Shown: one piece after another, positions 1 through 6,349 of the stretch
Position numbering within the stretch: position 1 is the stretch's first letter
Layout: each line of letters starts with the position of its first letter
Assembly (NCBI GenBank): GCA_937894795.1
Contig: CALCQV010000123.1
Coordinates: 1 to 6,349, forward strand
Length of the DNA stretch: 6,349 nucleotides
DNA from: an uncultured Bacteroidales bacterium
Lineage (GTDB): Bacteria > Bacteroidota > Bacteroidia > Bacteroidales > Lentimicrobiaceae
Direction of reading: 5' to 3'
Translations under genes and position numbers: made by a program
The notes under the pieces: model-generated
What the model saw: the letters and a program-made list of their open reading frames with translations, nothing else
What the model was told of the DNA's origin: nothing
The model's database searches: none

Positions 1-383
1 CCGGAGGTGTATAGGAAACCGTCGCCATTGCCTGATACACCATGGCACTGGGCACAGAAAACGGTAAATTGCTCTTTTCCTCTTATGAGTGCTTCTTCAT
101 TAAGGGTTACCGGATTGATTAATTCACGGGCAGCCAGCTCCCTGCTTTCAATGGTTGCATCATAGGCATAAGCCATCATCTCCATGGGGATGGTGTTTGG
201 TGCCGGCAACAGCATTGATTGTCCTGCACTAAGATTGGGATTGGGCGCATAGGTTTCATAAGCAAGTGAGTGTGCCATGTCGGGAAAATACTCATACCCT
301 TTGTCATTGCGCTTCCTGTCGCACGATGTAAACAGCAACATTAAACTACAAGCAATTAATATAGGTGAAAGTCTCTTTGTCAT
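1..383 (-). CDS. actE: ActE, monoheme cytochrome c lipoprotein of Alternative Complex III (3' end outside window)
   Basis: Partial gene: 127 residues are visible before the window edge, and the stop lies beyond position 1. The start ATG is at 381-383, 6 bases after the actD stop. Residues 1-20 form a lipoprotein signal peptide (K3 and R4, a hydrophobic stretch, then F-T-S-C), with the predicted lipidated cysteine at C21. One heme-c site, C110-A-Q-C113-H114 (bases 42-56), is followed by G-x-x-G-x-G-D-G, a usual continuation in class I cytochrome c domains of this type. The distal heme ligand, normally a Met, would be in the missing part. In known ACIII, ActE is a periplasm-facing, membrane-anchored monoheme subunit that can carry electrons toward the oxidase. 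Family identity rests on the lipobox plus single CxxCH arrangement and on its position directly after actD. Asp follows the lipid cysteine; whether this keeps the protein in the inner membrane, as in enterobacteria, is not known here. Confidence 0.9.
   Translation of the reverse strand, partial: MTKRLSPILIACSLMLLFTSCDRKRNDKGYEYFPDMAHSLAYETYAPNPNLSAGQSMLLPAPNTIPMEMMAYAYDATIESRELAARELINPVTLNEEALIRGKEQFTVFCAQCHGVSGNGDGFLYTS
42..56 (-). other. Heme c attachment motif of ActE (CAQCH)
   Basis: The codons give C-A-Q-C-H at residues 110-114 of ActE. The two cysteines would bind the heme covalently and the His would be the proximal ligand. It is the only CxxCH in the visible part of the gene. Confidence 0.93.
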
Positions 384-389
384 CGATAT

Positions 390-917
390 TTATATTAAGG
401 GTTGAAGCTCTTTTTGAATTATCTCAGTAGCGCCTTCTTCACGTAACAGGCCAATCAGATCAATGGGAATTGCAATGTTCTCTTCTTTATTGAAGACCAT
501 AATGAATTTATCATCCATGGATCGTTCATCAGGCATTACAAATGATTTGCCCGGATATACCTTTGCCCTTACGGAAAAAGTGAAAAGGCTGGCCAGCGTA
601 ATGGTCAGGATGGTAAGAACGATGGTGACAACGATGAATGAAGGGAAGGCATTGGTAGGCTTTCCTCCATAGTTTATGGGCCAGTCGAAAACGGCGGTAT
701 ACATCAGAAAAGCCAGCACGGCTACTGCACCTGCAAAGCCAAACAGGAAGGCGGCAAGGGTAAACCTTGATTTCTTTCCCATAGCTTCTATGGCTTCGTT
801 TACCGGATAGGGCGTGTAGATCTCGGCAATCTTTATTCCCTTTTCCTTTACTTTGTGAATAGCTGACAGTAGCTTTTCCTCCTCATCAAATACACTAATA
901 ATATGCTGACTATTCAT
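390..917 (-). CDS. actD: ActD, DUF3341 membrane subunit of Alternative Complex III
   Basis: A 175-residue protein of the DUF3341 (ActD) family, complete in the window. It has a soluble N-terminal domain (residues 1-50, with the family-typical I-Y-T-P-Y-P-V segment at 33-39), a first membrane helix at about 51-76, a short connecting loop with Y-G-G-K-P at 83-87, a second helix at about 91-116, and a soluble C-terminal tail containing D-E-R-S-M-D-D at 130-136. No heme or metal motif is present, as expected. In characterised ACIII, ActD is a structural subunit packed against the membrane core; no redox role is known. Its ATG overlaps the last 8 bases of actC (ATGAATAG), which suggests translational coupling, and it ends 6 bases before actE. 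Length and helix count are normal for the family. Recognition is from remembered family features and operon position. Confidence 0.94.
   Translation of the reverse strand: MNSQHIISVFDEEEKLLSAIHKVKEKGIKIAEIYTPYPVNEAIEAMGKKSRFTLAAFLFGFAGAVAVLAFLMYTAVFDWPINYGGKPTNAFPSFIVVTIVLTILTITLASLFTFSVRAKVYPGKSFVMPDERSMDDKFIMVFNKEENIAIPIDLIGLLREEGATEIIQKELQPLI
910..917 (-). other. actC/actD 8-base overlap, probable translational coupling
   Basis: The coding strand reads ATGAATAG here: ATG starts actD and TAG ends actC in another frame. Such overlaps commonly let the terminating ribosome restart on the next gene, keeping two partner membrane subunits in step. The coupling itself is inferred. Confidence 0.75.
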
Positions 918-2295
918 GATGACTTATTTTATTATCGGTTGGATTTAATGTAGTGGCTTTCAATACACCCTTTACTTCTGAGATGGCTATCATTGGTATG
1001 TACTTAAAGAATAGAAGTACTCCGGCAACAAACATTCCCAGGGTGCCTATATAGAATCCTATTTCAACCCATGTGGGATTGTAGGTTGTCCAGCTGGAGG
1101 GCAGGTAGTCCTTTGACAGGGAAGTCACTATGATATTGAAACGTTCATACCACATGCCTATGTTGATGAATATGGATATAATGAAAGCCATGGTAAGGCT
1201 TTTTCTCACCTTCTTAAACCAGAACAACTGTGGGATAAAGGCATTGCAAATAACCATAGCCCAAAACTGGAAGGCGTAATCGCCCGTGATACGGTTCCTG
1301 AAGAAAGTAAACATCTCGTAGTCGCTTCCTGAGTACCAGGCAATGAATATCTCAGTGGCATAGGCCGTTCCCATGATAAGGGAGATGAATACCAGTATTT
1401 TGGCTATGGCATTGAGATGGGAGTCGGTTATATAATCCTGGAATTTGTAAAGCTTCCTGATGATGATCATAAGGGTCATTACCATTGCAAAGCCTGAGAA
1501 TATAGCCCCCACAACGAAGTAAGGCGGGAAAATGGTTGTATGCCAACCCGGTATTACCGATGATGCAAAGTCAGTTGATACTATGGAGTGGACAGAAACC
1601 ACCAGCACGGCAGCAATTCCGCCAAGCACATAGCTTAATGATTCATATCTTAACCACTCCTTGGTGGAGCCTGTCCAGCCAAAGGCAAAGAAGCCATAAA
1701 CCGCTTTCTTGACCTTGGAGGTAGCCCTGTCACGTATGGTAGCAAAGTCGGGAACCATGCCGAAATACCAGAATGAAGCGGAGATCAGCAGGTAAGCACT
1801 GATGGCTATGAAGTCCCAGAACAGTGGTGAATTGTAGTTTACCCATAAAGGGCCGCGGGTGTTAGGGTAGGGGAATATGTAGAAGGCGAGCCATATTCTT
1901 CCCATATGAATACCGGGAAAGAGTGCCGCACAACCTACCGCAACAACCGTCATGGCTTCGGCAGCCCTGTTGATGGATGTTCTCCACTTCTGCCTCAGGA
2001 TTAACAGGAATATGGAGAATGCCGTACCGGCATGGCCTATTCCAATCCACCAAACAAAGTTTATAATCTCCCATCCCCAGGCTACAGAGTTATTGACACC
2101 CCAGGTGCCAATGCCTACTGTGACGGTAATATAAATGGCTATCACCCCATAAAGCAATGCAAGCATACTGACTCCAAATGCCGCCTTCCACCATAAGGGA
2201 ATGGGTTGGTCAATGGGAGCAATGATGTCACTACTTATCTGGTGGTAATTCTTATTACCATGGATTAATGACCCTCTGACTTCAGTTTTGTACAT
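910..2295 (-). CDS. actC: ActC, NrfD/PsrC-like quinol-oxidising membrane subunit of Alternative Complex III
   Basis: A complete 461-residue integral membrane protein of the NrfD/PsrC family. About ten helices can be read: near residues 38-62, 77-101, 113-134, 157-181, 217-242, 254-281, 294-320, 340-360, 366-391 and 409-436. This is the usual count for ActC, as against eight in short NrfD proteins. The family oxidises menaquinol near the periplasmic face, beside the ActB iron-sulfur clusters. Polar residues in or next to helices that are candidates for the quinol site or proton route are E76, H88, H130, D161, H236, D242 and H252; I cannot assign exact roles. P-G-I-H-M-G-R at 127-133 and P-N-T-R-G-P-L-W at 144-151 look like conserved ActC segments. 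The ATG at 2293-2295 lies 35 bases after the actB stop; no clear Shine-Dalgarno sequence precedes it. The polar N-terminal tail (1-34) is normal. The 3' end overlaps actD by 8 bases. Confidence 0.96.
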   Translation of the reverse strand: MYKTEVRGSLIHGNKNYHQISSDIIAPIDQPIPLWWKAAFGVSMLALLYGVIAIYITVTVGIGTWGVNNSVAWGWEIINFVWWIGIGHAGTAFSIFLLILRQKWRTSINRAAEAMTVVAVGCAALFPGIHMGRIWLAFYIFPYPNTRGPLWVNYNSPLFWDFIAISAYLLISASFWYFGMVPDFATIRDRATSKVKKAVYGFFAFGWTGSTKEWLRYESLSYVLGGIAAVLVVSVHSIVSTDFASSVIPGWHTTIFPPYFVVGAIFSGFAMVMTLMIIIRKLYKFQDYITDSHLNAIAKILVFISLIMGTAYATEIFIAWYSGSDYEMFTFFRNRITGDYAFQFWAMVICNAFIPQLFWFKKVRKSLTMAFIISIFINIGMWYERFNIIVTSLSKDYLPSSWTTYNPTWVEIGFYIGTLGMFVAGVLLFFKYIPMIAISEVKGVLKATTLNPTDNKISHHE

Positions 2296-2330
2296 AAAGT
2301 ATGTGCTTTTATGTGATTGTGAAAATCTTT

Positions 2331-5285
2331 CTATGAATTATGCTCTTCCTTGTTTCGTACCATGGTTAAATATCCTACTGAAGGCAGGGTATGCAGCTCT
2401 TCCAACAGGTGATAGTTACGGGGATCCTTGTAAAACCTGGAGATTTTGCTCTCCGGATCATTCAGATCACCAAATACCAGTGCATCGGCAGGACACGACT
2501 GTACACAAGCCGGCAGTATGTCGCCGTCAGCCAAAGGACGGTTCTCCAGCTTGGCCTGCAGCTTTTTCTCCTGGATGCGCTGTACACAGAAGGTACACTT
2601 CTCCACCACTCCTCGTTCACGCACTGTAACATCGGGATTTAGCACCATCCTGCCAAGATCAGAGTTCATATTGTAATCAAACTTCTCATTGGTTGCGTAT
2701 CTGAACCAGTTAAACCTCCTAACCTTGTAAGGACAGTTGTTAATACAGTATTTGGTTCCGATGCAACGGTTGTAAGCCATCTGGTTCAGTCCCTCACTGC
2801 TATGGTTTGTTGCCGATACAGGGCATACATTCTCACAGGGAGCATTGTCGCAGTGTTGACAGGCAAGGGGTTGAAATACTACCTCGGGATTTTGAAGGTC
2901 ACCTGAATAGTAACGGTCAATCCTCATCCAGTGCATGATTCTGGTTCTTTGAACTTCCTCCTTTCCGACTACCGGAATGTTATTCTCAGCCTGACAGGCA
3001 ATAACGCAGGTACTGCAACCCACACATTTGTTAAGGTCAACACCCATAGCCCAGTGATGCCCTGGGAACTGATTTTCCTTGTAAAGGGTAACATGCTTCT
3101 TTTCAAATTCAGCGTGCAGTTCATTGCCGGCTTCGGGATTTTCCTTGTACCTCGAAAGGATGGTTTCACGCACTATAGGCCTCTCTTCCAGACTGCCGTG
3201 CTTTTGTGAGATGGCAAGAGGATATTCACCTGCAAGCGGTTTTATTTCAACACCGGTTATTTTATTCCTGCAACGGCTGTTATTATCATACGTTACCAGT
3301 TTATAGGCATTGCTGCCAATGCCGGTTGCAACCTTGCCGTATTTGATGTGCCCGTATCCCAATGCCACTGAGATGGTATCATCAGCCTGGCCGGGTTGTA
3401 TGTAAACAGGAAACTTTAATCCGTTAATAAGGATGAGGCTTCCGGTTATAAGATTTAGTTTCTGTGCAGTGGCCGCTGAAATGGATGCTATGTTATCCCA
3501 TGAAACCTTGGTAATGGGATCAGGCAATTCCAGTAGCCATGGATTATTGGCATGAATTCCATTGCCGAGGGCAATGCCGGTATATGCCTGTACCTCAATG
3601 TTGTTGGCAGATTGTTTTACTTTCGCTGCAATTGCAGCCAGCGAATCATTCAATAATGTGCCATTGAAACTATAATTTCTAACAGGAGTTTCAATTTCAT
3701 AAACACCTTTTTGTAAAGTGGCATTCCATTCAGATTCTGGAATAATGACAGACCGATAGAGCCAGTTGGTTTTTATGTACTGATAATAATCTGTTGTACT
3801 GCCCATCCACTTTAACAGGCTATCTTGCGGTTGACGGGTGTTGAATATATTACGTATTACAGGTTGGGCGAGGCTGTAGACTCCCGTTTTGGGTTCAGCA
3901 TCATCCCATGATTCCAGATAGTGATGTGCCGGCAACACATAACGGAAGTGTTCGTTGGTTTCATTCACCGTGCCATTCATTGAAACGGTGACCTTCATAT
4001 TCTTTAAACCTTCAATGAAATCTTCCGGCTGGTGATAATCGAATGCAGGATTACAATTCCACATAATAAGGCCACCTACGGTTCCATTTTTCATCTCCTC
4101 AACCAACAGGTTCATGTCGCTGTCAATTGCCTGATTTGTAAGGAGCAGGCGGTTCAGATCAAGGGTATTGCCATAGTTGTCAAGCAAGGCATTGATAGCA
4201 TTTATCACCATCTGCACATCAGGGTCATTACTTCCGGAAACCACTATTGATTTACCTCTTAAACTCCATAGTGTGGCAGCAATTTTCTCTATTGCAGGGT
4301 GTTTTATTCCCGAAGTGACGGTAGTTTGGCCTGCCAGTTTTGCAATTTCATTATACAACTGAAGTATAACTCCCGGTTCTTCTGAAGGTTTTATGGGATA
4401 GCGTTCATCGGCCTTGCTGCCTGTAATGGAGAGGCCGCTTTCAAACTGATAATGCTTAACCATTTCAGTGCGTCCATTTTGAAGATCTTTGGCTATGCCA
4501 TAGCGAAAAGCATACTCAGCAGGAGAAAGCCAGGTGCCAAGAAAATCAGCAGAGAATGACACTATTATACTTGCTTTATCAAAAAGGTAATCAGGTATTC
4601 CATTAATATCAAGGTTCACTTTGTTTGCAAGCAACATCCCTGTATAAGAAACAGGTTCATAAACAACATGCTTACCGGGAAATATTAGCAGAAAATCATT
4701 GATGAGGGTCCGGGTGGATGGACTGATGACATTTGACGTTAGTATCACTGTCTGTTGTCCAGCTTCTGCTACATTCCTTAATCGAGCTACTATATCATTG
4801 TCAGCTTGAGCCCAGTTGGTTTCAGCACCATCCTTGACAGGATTTTTCAGTCGGGCAATACCGTCATAAAGGCTGAGAAGGGAGGCTTGGACCCTGGCGG
4901 TTGTTCTACCCCTGCTGATGGAGGAAAACTGATTACCCTCAATTTTTATTGGCCGTCCATCACGCACCTTCACAATGATGGCATTATACTCAAATCCATC
5001 AAAATAGGTTGAAGCATAATGATTTGCCATGCCGGGAGTCACCTCTTCAGGCTTATTAAGATATGGGATGGCTTTTTTAACAGGATTTTCACAGCTCGAG
5101 GCAATGGCAGCACCCGCGAAACTAAACCCGCAAAACTTCAGGAAGTTGCGCCGCGAAGAAGGTTTTGCCGTGATCTCTTCATCAATGATTTCAAGCAATG
5201 ATCTTTCATCAGAATTGTCAATCTCCTGAGCTTTGGGCGTTTCTCCATTTAAAACTTCAACACTGCTCCAGTATTTTTTTTCCAT
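2331..5285 (-). CDS. actB: ActB, fused molybdopterin-oxidoreductase-like and iron-sulfur subunit of Alternative Complex III
   Basis: A complete 984-residue protein joining the two modules (B1 and B2) that are separate in some ACIII operons. Residues 44-50 give the twin-arginine motif S-R-R-N-F-L-K, followed by a hydrophobic stretch and a lipobox-like A-S-S-C ending at C65, so export by Tat and lipid anchoring on the periplasmic face are predicted. Residues of about 90-690 match the molybdopterin-oxidoreductase fold family but have no CxxCxxxC cluster motif; only C411 and C672 are found there after the signal region. In known ACIII this part binds no molybdenum cofactor. Residues 745-935 are a ferredoxin-like four-cluster domain: C754/757/760/764, C809/812/817/821, C841/847/851 and C897/900/927/931. 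Fifteen cysteines fit three [4Fe-4S] clusters and one [3Fe-4S], the known ACIII content, wiring quinol oxidation in ActC to the ActA hemes. The gene lies 40 bases after actA and 35 before actC. The mature-type N-terminus and Tat motif support the chosen ATG. Confidence 0.96.
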   Translation of the reverse strand: MEKKYWSSVEVLNGETPKAQEIDNSDERSLLEIIDEEITAKPSSRRNFLKFCGFSFAGAAIASSCENPVKKAIPYLNKPEEVTPGMANHYASTYFDGFEYNAIIVKVRDGRPIKIEGNQFSSISRGRTTARVQASLLSLYDGIARLKNPVKDGAETNWAQADNDIVARLRNVAEAGQQTVILTSNVISPSTRTLINDFLLIFPGKHVVYEPVSYTGMLLANKVNLDINGIPDYLFDKASIIVSFSADFLGTWLSPAEYAFRYGIAKDLQNGRTEMVKHYQFESGLSITGSKADERYPIKPSEEPGVILQLYNEIAKLAGQTTVTSGIKHPAIEKIAATLWSLRGKSIVVSGSNDPDVQMVINAINALLDNYGNTLDLNRLLLTNQAIDSDMNLLVEEMKNGTVGGLIMWNCNPAFDYHQPEDFIEGLKNMKVTVSMNGTVNETNEHFRYVLPAHHYLESWDDAEPKTGVYSLAQPVIRNIFNTRQPQDSLLKWMGSTTDYYQYIKTNWLYRSVIIPESEWNATLQKGVYEIETPVRNYSFNGTLLNDSLAAIAAKVKQSANNIEVQAYTGIALGNGIHANNPWLLELPDPITKVSWDNIASISAATAQKLNLITGSLILINGLKFPVYIQPGQADDTISVALGYGHIKYGKVATGIGSNAYKLVTYDNNSRCRNKITGVEIKPLAGEYPLAISQKHGSLEERPIVRETILSRYKENPEAGNELHAEFEKKHVTLYKENQFPGHHWAMGVDLNKCVGCSTCVIACQAENNIPVVGKEEVQRTRIMHWMRIDRYYSGDLQNPEVVFQPLACQHCDNAPCENVCPVSATNHSSEGLNQMAYNRCIGTKYCINNCPYKVRRFNWFRYATNEKFDYNMNSDLGRMVLNPDVTVRERGVVEKCTFCVQRIQEKKLQAKLENRPLADGDILPACVQSCPADALVFGDLNDPESKISRFYKDPRNYHLLEELHTLPSVGYLTMVRNKEEHNS
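2493..3026 (-). other. Four-cluster iron-sulfur domain of ActB (B2 module)
   Basis: This segment spans C754 to C931 of ActB. Cysteine spacing is C-x2-C-x2-C-x3-C at 754-764, C-x2-C-x4-C-x3-C at 809-821, C-x5-C-x3-C at 841-851, and the pairs C-x2-C at 897-900 and C-x3-C at 927-931. Pairing of cysteines between sets is expected as in PsrB/NrfC-type subunits, but cannot be shown from the sequence alone. Confidence 0.92.
5091..5156 (-). other. Tat signal plus lipobox of ActB
   Basis: Residues 44-65 of ActB run from the twin-arginine motif S-R-R-N-F-L-K, through a moderately hydrophobic segment rich in Gly, Ala, Phe and Ser, to A-S-S-C. The motif matches the Tat consensus S/T-R-R-x-F-L-K fully. 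C65 is the predicted lipidated residue. A 43-residue N-terminal extension precedes the motif, which is long for a signal peptide. Confidence 0.85.
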
Positions 5286-5325
5286 TTACGACAGAGGTTA
5301 GTATGGATAATTAAAGTTTACAAAA

Positions 5326-6349
5326 TCAATAATGACATTTCATGCAATCAATTCCACCTATGCTTTCCACGGTGACAGGTGACGTATTCCCGTTTTCATC
5401 AGTTACCTGCTGATTTTTGTATGTGGAATAGTACTTGTTACCCTTGAAGTTGATTTCAGTATCACGGTGACAGTTAACACACCACCCCATGGACAGATCA
5501 TTTTCCTGTTTCAGTATGTGCATTTCTTCCACTTTACCATGGCAGGTCTGGCATGCTATATTTCCGGCTTTGGTATGCTGGGAGTGGTTGAAAAAAGCAT
5601 GATCAGGAAGGTTATGCACCCTGATCCATTCAATTGGCTTACCTGAATTTGCAGCCCTGTGAATCTTGTTTATTTCAAAGTTGCCTGAATTGGTGCCTGT
5701 TCTGACTACATTATGGCAATTCAGACAGAGATTGTTTGAAGGGATACCTGCCGATTTGCTATAGTCAACTGTGTTGTGGCAGTAACGGCAGTCAATTTTG
5801 TTATCACCGGCATGTATTTTATGTGAGAACTTTATTGGTTGGTCGGGTGCGTAATTCTTCGTACGGCTTAGATTCTGTGCTTCAACAACTGCAAGGCCTG
5901 TGTGTACGGCAATGCCTGTAAGCAGCACTGCAATATGGATGATTTTGTATTTTATTTTATGTAAGAAGAGCAGATCAATGATGGCCAGGGTCATCAGGAA
6001 TCCAAAAGCCAGGAAGAGTATAAGCCTGACCGGGAATATCTTATGCTCAGCCAACTGTCCGGTGCTGATATGCGACAGGTAGGCAGCAATATAGTATACC
6101 TCATCCTCACTCATCTTTATATCAGTGTGTGCCAGTTGCATCTTTTCAGAAACCGGCTGCCCCATTGATTGGTATATATTCATTCCCTTAGGATCCATGA
6201 ATGAATTGGCAAGGTCCATTGCTGAGGGATTCCAGTTCAGGGAGTCGCTGGTGACGGTATTATGGCAATTTGTGCAATTGAAGCTACCCCCGTTTTTTAA
6301 TGGAATCAACCCATGGAACAGCCTTTCACCTCTTAGGTATTCTTCATGT
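5326..6349 (-). CDS. actA: ActA, multiheme membrane cytochrome c of Alternative Complex III (5' end outside window)
   Basis: The reading frame is open to the window edge, so the true start lies beyond 6349; 340 residues are visible (residue 1 = codon 6346-6348). An N-terminal cytochrome c domain carries R-G-E-R-L-F-H-G and C25-T-N-C-H29, and ends in a typical final helix (M-S-E-D-E-V-Y-Y-I-A-A-Y-L, 79-91). M70 and M79 are possible distal ligands. Two membrane helices follow, at about 104-129 and 136-157, joined by the basic loop H-K-I-K-Y-K, which places both flanking domains in the periplasm. The C-terminal part is the pentaheme domain, with CxxCH at 187-191, 208-212, 266-270, 290-294 and 335-339, ending one residue after the last motif (C-H-Y-stop). 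Eight other His residues there (176, 179, 230, 245, 250, 255, 258, 277) could be distal ligands. In ACIII the ActA hemes take electrons from ActB and pass them to ActE or directly to an acceptor. It is the first act gene visible, 40 bases upstream of actB. Confidence 0.94.
   Translation of the reverse strand, partial: HEEYLRGERLFHGLIPLKNGGSFNCTNCHNTVTSDSLNWNPSAMDLANSFMDPKGMNIYQSMGQPVSEKMQLAHTDIKMSEDEVYYIAAYLSHISTGQLAEHKIFPVRLILFLAFGFLMTLAIIDLLFLHKIKYKIIHIAVLLTGIAVHTGLAVVEAQNLSRTKNYAPDQPIKFSHKIHAGDNKIDCRYCHNTVDYSKSAGIPSNNLCLNCHNVVRTGTNSGNFEINKIHRAANSGKPIEWIRVHNLPDHAFFNHSQHTKAGNIACQTCHGKVEEMHILKQENDLSMGWCVNCHRDTEINFKGNKYYSTYKNQQVTDENGNTSPVTVESIGGIDCMKCHY
5332..5790 (-). other. Pentaheme domain of ActA, five CxxCH motifs
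   Basis: Five heme c attachment motifs: C-R-Y-C-H (5776-5790), C-L-N-C-H (5713-5727), C-Q-T-C-H (5539-5553), C-V-N-C-H (5467-5481) and C-M-K-C-H (5332-5346). They are unevenly spaced: 1 and 2 are close together, 3 and 4 are close together, and 5 is at the extreme C-terminus. Confidence 0.94.
6262..6276 (-). other. Heme c motif 1 of ActA (CTNCH), N-terminal monoheme domain
   Basis: C-T-N-C-H lies before the two membrane helices of ActA, in a class I-like cytochrome c domain that is separate from the pentaheme part. Confidence 0.92.

Noticed and set aside
2296..2330. Short repeated CACAT units in the actB-actC gap as an operator or hairpin
   Set aside because: The units are only five bases long and do not form a convincing inverted repeat; chance is sufficient in 35 AT-rich bases.
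2288..2629. Plus-strand open frames such as 2288-2629, 2931-3209 and 4032-4250
   Set aside because: They lie opposite strongly supported minus-strand genes, have unnatural composition (rich in Cys, Pro, Ser and His) and show no domain; they are shadows.
910..5285. Polysulfide, thiosulfate or tetrathionate reductase (PsrABC-like) operon
   Set aside because: The catalytic-domain cysteine motif is missing, and the neighbours are a DUF3341 protein and cytochromes c, not a reductase chaperone.
5286..5325. Possible internal promoter in the actA-actB gap (AT-rich, TTTTG followed by TAAACTTTA on the coding strand)
   Set aside because: The match to the Bacteroidota TTTG / TAnnTTTG promoter pattern has wrong spacing and an incomplete -7 element; AT-richness alone explains it.
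6307..6309. TTG codon as the start of actA
   Set aside because: The frame stays open upstream to the window edge and encodes conserved-looking cytochrome sequence (R-G-E-R-L-F-H-G) just before the heme motif, so the true start is outside the window.
2331..6349. Qrc complex of sulfate reducers, which has a hexaheme subunit, a cofactor-less molybdoenzyme-like subunit, an iron-sulfur subunit and an NrfD-type subunit
   Set aside because: Here the molybdoenzyme-like and iron-sulfur modules are fused, the first-gene hemes split into a mono- and a pentaheme domain around two membrane helices, and ActD and ActE follow. All of this fits ACIII better.

Overview
The window is a continuous piece of one minus-strand operon encoding Alternative Complex III (ACIII, the act genes). 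ACIII is a quinol:electron-acceptor oxidoreductase of the inner membrane that replaces the cytochrome bc1 complex in many bacteria. Read in the direction of transcription (from high to low coordinates) the order is actA (multiheme cytochrome c, 5' end outside the window), actB (fused molybdopterin-oxidoreductase-like and iron-sulfur subunit), actC (NrfD/PsrC-like ten-helix quinol-site subunit), actD (DUF3341 membrane subunit) and actE (monoheme lipoprotein cytochrome c, 3' end outside the window). Gaps are 40, 35, -8 (overlap) and 6 bases, so the genes are almost certainly co-transcribed. No promoter, terminator, RNA gene, mobile element, repeat array or CRISPR is seen, and no gene-free stretch exceeds 40 bases.

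The source is most likely a member of the Bacteroidota. The reasons are the fused ActB, the A-B-C-D-E order, two lipoprotein subunits, start codons without a clear Shine-Dalgarno sequence, and moderate GC content (low-to-mid 40s percent by eye). Fused actB also occurs in other phyla, so this is inference and not proof.

Expected operation: menaquinol is oxidised at ActC. Electrons pass through the iron-sulfur clusters of ActB (three sets of four cysteines plus one set of three) to the hemes of ActA, and leave via a monoheme cytochrome domain to a terminal oxidase. The usual next gene, actF, and often cytochrome oxidase genes would be expected below position 1, outside the window.

This is a known system, not an undescribed one. 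The points worth a second look are details of its subunits: an extra monoheme domain on ActA, which gives six CxxCH motifs in the visible part; a Thr in place of one cluster-ligand Cys in ActB; a Tat signal combined with a lipobox on ActB; and an ActB N-terminal domain that has the molybdoenzyme fold family signature but none of the cysteine motifs of active enzymes.
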